Source: CAZOBJ01 sp964577825
GTDB taxonomy: Bacteria > Planctomycetota > SZUA-567 > JAFGNG01
DNA length: 24,244 nt
Direction of reading: 5' to 3'
NCBI GenBank assembly: GCA_964577825.1
Contig: CAZOBJ010000045.1
Span: 1-24,244 of the forward strand
Part shown: piece by piece, positions 22,106 to 24,244 of the stretch
Layout: each line of letters begins with the position of its first letter
How positions within the stretch are numbered: position 1 is the stretch's first letter
The notes under the pieces: generated by a model
What the model saw: the letters and a program-made list of their open reading frames with translations, nothing else
What the model was told of the DNA's origin: nothing
The model's database searches: none
Made by a program: the position numbers and the translations under genes

Positions 22106-22549
22106 ATGGGCGACGAACAGCGAGGCCGCCGGGGTGGATCAGAACTGCCTCCATATGCTGAAGAACTGCCGCTGGCAACGAGTGCGCCGGGGCCGGACGA
22201 GGGGCTTGTGGTCGAGCTGGGCAGGCCGCTCTACGAGGCGCGTACCTGGCTGCGCATCGTGGGCGTGACCCTGTTTGTCGCTGCGTTTTTCACGGCGCTG
22301 ACCATTATCGGAGTGGCGGTCGCGTGGCTGCCCGTGTGGATGGGGATCCTCTTGTGGCAGGCCGCAAGCGCGGCGGAGGACGCGCAGTTTACGGGCTCGC
22401 CTGGGGCCCTGGCCGAAGCCCAGCGCAAGTTGAAGACGTACTTCATCATTCAGGCCGTGGTGATGATCCCGTCGATGCTCGTTTCCATCATCCTGTTTGT
22501 CATGGGGCTGATGCAAGGGCTCCAGCAGCAGGCGGCGGGCGGGATGTAA
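22106..22549 (+). CDS. Small membrane protein, DUF5362-like
   Basis: This 147-residue protein has a hydrophilic N-terminus of about 45 residues and a membrane span at about 50-73 (VGVTLFVAAFFTALTIIGVA). A short amphipathic or re-entrant WLPVWMGILLWQAAS and a conserved-looking loop AEDAQFTG follow, then ALAEAQRKLKTYFIIQAVVM leads into a second span at about 112-136. This arrangement is typical of DUF5362 proteins, which have no known function. GAGGAG lies upstream of the ATG. It converges on ndk, with only 24 bases between stops. Confidence 0.75.
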   Translation: MGDEQRGRRGGSELPPYAEELPLATSAPGPDEGLVVELGRPLYEARTWLRIVGVTLFVAAFFTALTIIGVAVAWLPVWMGILLWQAASAAEDAQFTGSPGALAEAQRKLKTYFIIQAVVMIPSMLVSIILFVMGLMQGLQQQAAGGM

Positions 22550-22573
22550 CCGCTCGGTTCCGAGTCGAGGTGG

Positions 22574-23062
22574 CTACAGCGGTTCGGGACCGGAGAGGTC
22601 GTAGACGTGCGCGATCGACGTGGCGTCGGTGCCCAGCATCTCGTCTGCCCTGAAGAAGAGATCGAGTTCTCGCCGGGCCGCGACCGGCGTGTCGCTGGCA
22701 TGCACCAGATTGAACCGGTTGGACATGCCGAAGTCGCCGCGGATCGTGCCGGGCCGGGCCTCGCGCCCGCAGGTGGCGCCTGCAAGTCGGCGGCAGACCT
22801 CGATGGCCTCCTTGCCCTCGGCGGCCAACGCGATGACAGGCCCCGAGGTGATGAACCGCACCAGCCCGTCGTAGAACGGCTTGTCCCGGTGCTCCGCGTA
22901 CAGGCGCGCGGCCAGGTCCTCGGACACGGCCACGAGCTTGAGCCCGACAGGGGTCAGGCCCTTGTCCTCGAACCGGGAAAGAATCCGACCCGCCAGGCGG
23001 CGCGCCATGGCGTCCGGCTTGATGAGCACAAGGGTGCGCTCAAACCCCGTGACCTGACCCAT
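22574..23062 (-). CDS. ndk: Nucleoside diphosphate kinase
   Basis: This 162-residue enzyme balances nucleoside triphosphates by moving the gamma phosphate through a phospho-histidine. LVLIKPDAMAR carries K15. GTIRGDFG and SNRFNLVHASDTPVAARRE carry the catalytic H121. It is slightly longer than the usual 135-150 residues, and the NRFNLVHASD form is closer to archaeal-type enzymes than to the GRNxxHGSD form. A longer frame upstream to 23158 overlaps ykgJ and was rejected. It is the last gene of the pssA-ykgJ-ndk operon, 22 bases after ykgJ. Confidence 0.95.
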   Translation of the reverse strand: MGQVTGFERTLVLIKPDAMARRLAGRILSRFEDKGLTPVGLKLVAVSEDLAARLYAEHRDKPFYDGLVRFITSGPVIALAAEGKEAIEVCRRLAGATCGREARPGTIRGDFGMSNRFNLVHASDTPVAARRELDLFFRADEMLGTDATSIAHVYDLSGPEPL

Positions 23063-23084
23063 GCGGCCCCCTGTGGTGCGTCCG

Positions 23085-23528
23085 TCATCCGTTGATGCGG
23101 CGTTCGTATTCCATCTCGGCCTCGATGGATGCGGCCGAATGGACCGGTCCCTTGCCAATGCCCTGGCACCTGTCCGCGCATTCGGCCCAGCGTTCGGGTG
23201 AGGCCAGGTTCTCGTTCCACCAGGGCCAAGCGCGGCACTGGACCGGCCGGACCGGATAGGCGCGGCAGGTGCGCGTGTGCGGGTCCAGGAGCACGCAGTC
23301 CCCGTCCGCGCGCTCGCGCAGGCTCTTGCGGCCCAGGCTGTAACGCACGTAGCGGAGTATGAACTCGTCCGTGCTCATCTCGAGGTGCCCGGCGAGCGCG
23401 GCGATCTCGCGGTCGTTGACCCACACGTATCCCGGCGCGCCGGAGCAGCAGCCGCCGCAGCGCTGGCACTCGAAGGCGAGCCCGTCCGCGTACCAGGTAC
23501 GCACCCGGCCGGCGCGCGTACGGCTCAT
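23085..23528 (-). CDS. YkgJ-family cysteine cluster protein
   Basis: This 147-residue protein has the family motif C21-x2-C24-x2-C27-C28 (ECQRCGGCCSG) and a later cysteine set (DGDCVLLDPHTRTCRAYPVRP, QCRAWPWW). It also has DREIAALAGHLEMSTDEFIL, a typical YkgJ helix. Members are thought to bind zinc or an Fe-S cluster, and their role is unknown. Its start overlaps the pssA stop in an ATGA arrangement, which implies coupled translation. The stop is 22 bases before ndk. Confidence 0.9.
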   Translation of the reverse strand: MSRTRAGRVRTWYADGLAFECQRCGGCCSGAPGYVWVNDREIAALAGHLEMSTDEFILRYVRYSLGRKSLRERADGDCVLLDPHTRTCRAYPVRPVQCRAWPWWNENLASPERWAECADRCQGIGKGPVHSAASIEAEMEYERRING

Positions 23529-24244
23529 GAATGGTCCTCCGTGGGGCCGGATTCCGAGGCCTGCCGCTCGTCCCGGCGTTCGCGCCAGCGCCGCGTCTTG
23601 ATCATGTGCGCCCAGATCCGCGCGCGGCGCACCACGCCTCCCGCCACGCCGCCGAGCGCGTACAGGTTGAACGCCCCGGCCAGGACCCAGGCGGGATAGC
23701 GCCAGAGCAAGACCAGCGCGAAGAGCGCGATCACGATGTGGGTGAAGCGCTTGCGGCCGTTGAGAAGCTGGTTGGTGACATGAGCGTATCGCACGCGCGT
23801 CACCATGAGCAATCCGATGAAGAGCATGTACAGGGCCAGCAGGTGAATGGTCATGCCGCCTAGAAGCTCGTCGATGACCGGACGCAGGTCGGAGTCGTGT
23901 ACGAGGAGAAACACCCCGGTCACCGCGCCGGCCGCGCCCGGGCTGGGCAGGCCGCGGAACGTGTCCTTGGCCGTTGTGTCGCTCTCCACGTTGAACCGCG
24001 CCAGACGCAGGGCCGCGCAGGCCGCGTACACGAAGCCCATGCAGATGGCCATGCTCCACCAGTGCTCGCCGGCGGGCTCCACGTGCATGCGGCTCACGGA
24101 CAGGATCACCGCTGGCGCGATCCCGAAGCTCACCACGTCGGCCAGGCTGTCGAGCTCCGCGCCGAAGTGGCTGGCGCTGCCGGTCATGCGCGCCACCTTG
24201 CCGTCGAGCATGTCGAAGATCATGGCGATGAACACGCAGTAGCA
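23525..24244 (-). CDS. pssA: CDP-diacylglycerol-serine O-phosphatidyltransferase, 5' end missing
   Basis: The frame is open to the right edge, so the start lies outside the window; the visible part is about 239 codons. The CDP-alcohol phosphotransferase signature is near the visible start: D-G-x2-A-R-x8-G-x3-D-x3-D in LDGKVARMTGSASHFGAELD plus SLAD. Several membrane spans and the LRLARFNVES motif typical of PssA follow. The enzyme makes phosphatidylserine from CDP-diacylglycerol and serine in the membrane, the precursor of phosphatidylethanolamine. The C-terminus is a charged tail (RRWRERRDERQASES). It overlaps ykgJ by four bases. Confidence 0.92.
   Translation of the reverse strand, partial: CYCVFIAMIFDMLDGKVARMTGSASHFGAELDSLADVVSFGIAPAVILSVSRMHVEPAGEHWWSMAICMGFVYAACAALRLARFNVESDTTAKDTFRGLPSPGAAGAVTGVFLLVHDSDLRPVIDELLGGMTIHLLALYMLFIGLLMVTRVRYAHVTNQLLNGRKRFTHIVIALFALVLLWRYPAWVLAGAFNLYALGGVAGGVVRRARIWAHMIKTRRWRERRDERQASESGPTEDHS

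Noticed and set aside
22556..22592. Imperfect inverted repeat between the DUF5362-like gene and ndk as a bidirectional terminator
   Set aside because: The stem is short, the loop long and no T-run follows; it also extends into the ndk coding region.

Overview
The window is a very GC-rich, gene-dense bacterial chromosome segment. It holds about 27 protein genes and no tRNA, rRNA, CRISPR array, insertion sequence or phage gene that I can see. Housekeeping genes (metK, guaB, guaA, rsmG, ndk, pssA, glgA) are mixed with an ECF sigma/anti-sigma pair, a large secreted DUF5060-type glycosidase-like protein, a xylulokinase and several degenerate or orphan paralogs. This mix suggests a free-living heterotroph of a planctomycete-like or related candidate phylum. 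That taxonomic guess is weak, because no rRNA is present.

Layout. Positions 1-1650 (minus) form an ECF sigma factor, zinc-finger anti-sigma factor and secreted repeat-protein operon, cut at the left edge. Positions 1669-3258 (plus) carry a STAS-domain protein, a degenerate FolD homologue and a very basic 54-residue protein with its own promoter. Positions 3287-4451 (minus) hold a FliG-like protein lacking the usual N-terminal domain and a small lipoprotein. Positions 4636-7953 (plus) hold metK behind a structured leader, an Nfu-type Fe-S protein, a metallophosphoesterase and a sugar-nucleotide epimerase. Positions 7961-12303 (plus) hold a promoter, a hairpin leader with a possible tiny ORF, the DUF5060 protein and xylB, probably one carbohydrate-use unit.

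An RluA-family pseudouridine synthase (minus) overlaps the end of xylB and diverges from rsmG across only 18 bases. Next come guaB-guaA, a HisH-type amidotransferase and an orphan NifX/NifB-like protein (plus). On the minus strand follow an orphan response regulator with acidic tails and glgA. A divergent promoter pair separates glgA from a PP-loop tRNA-thiolation-type enzyme, which is followed by a DUF188 protein and a DUF5362-like membrane protein (plus). The window ends with a minus-strand pssA-ykgJ-ndk operon cut at the right edge.

Many intergenic regions contain recognisable sigma-70-type promoters, most with a 16-base spacer. The least explained items are the FolD-like pseudoenzyme coupled to a STAS protein, the orphan FliG-lipoprotein pair, the structured metK leader, and the hairpin and cysteine-rich small ORF ahead of the DUF5060 gene. 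I see no complete, obviously new defence or mobile system.
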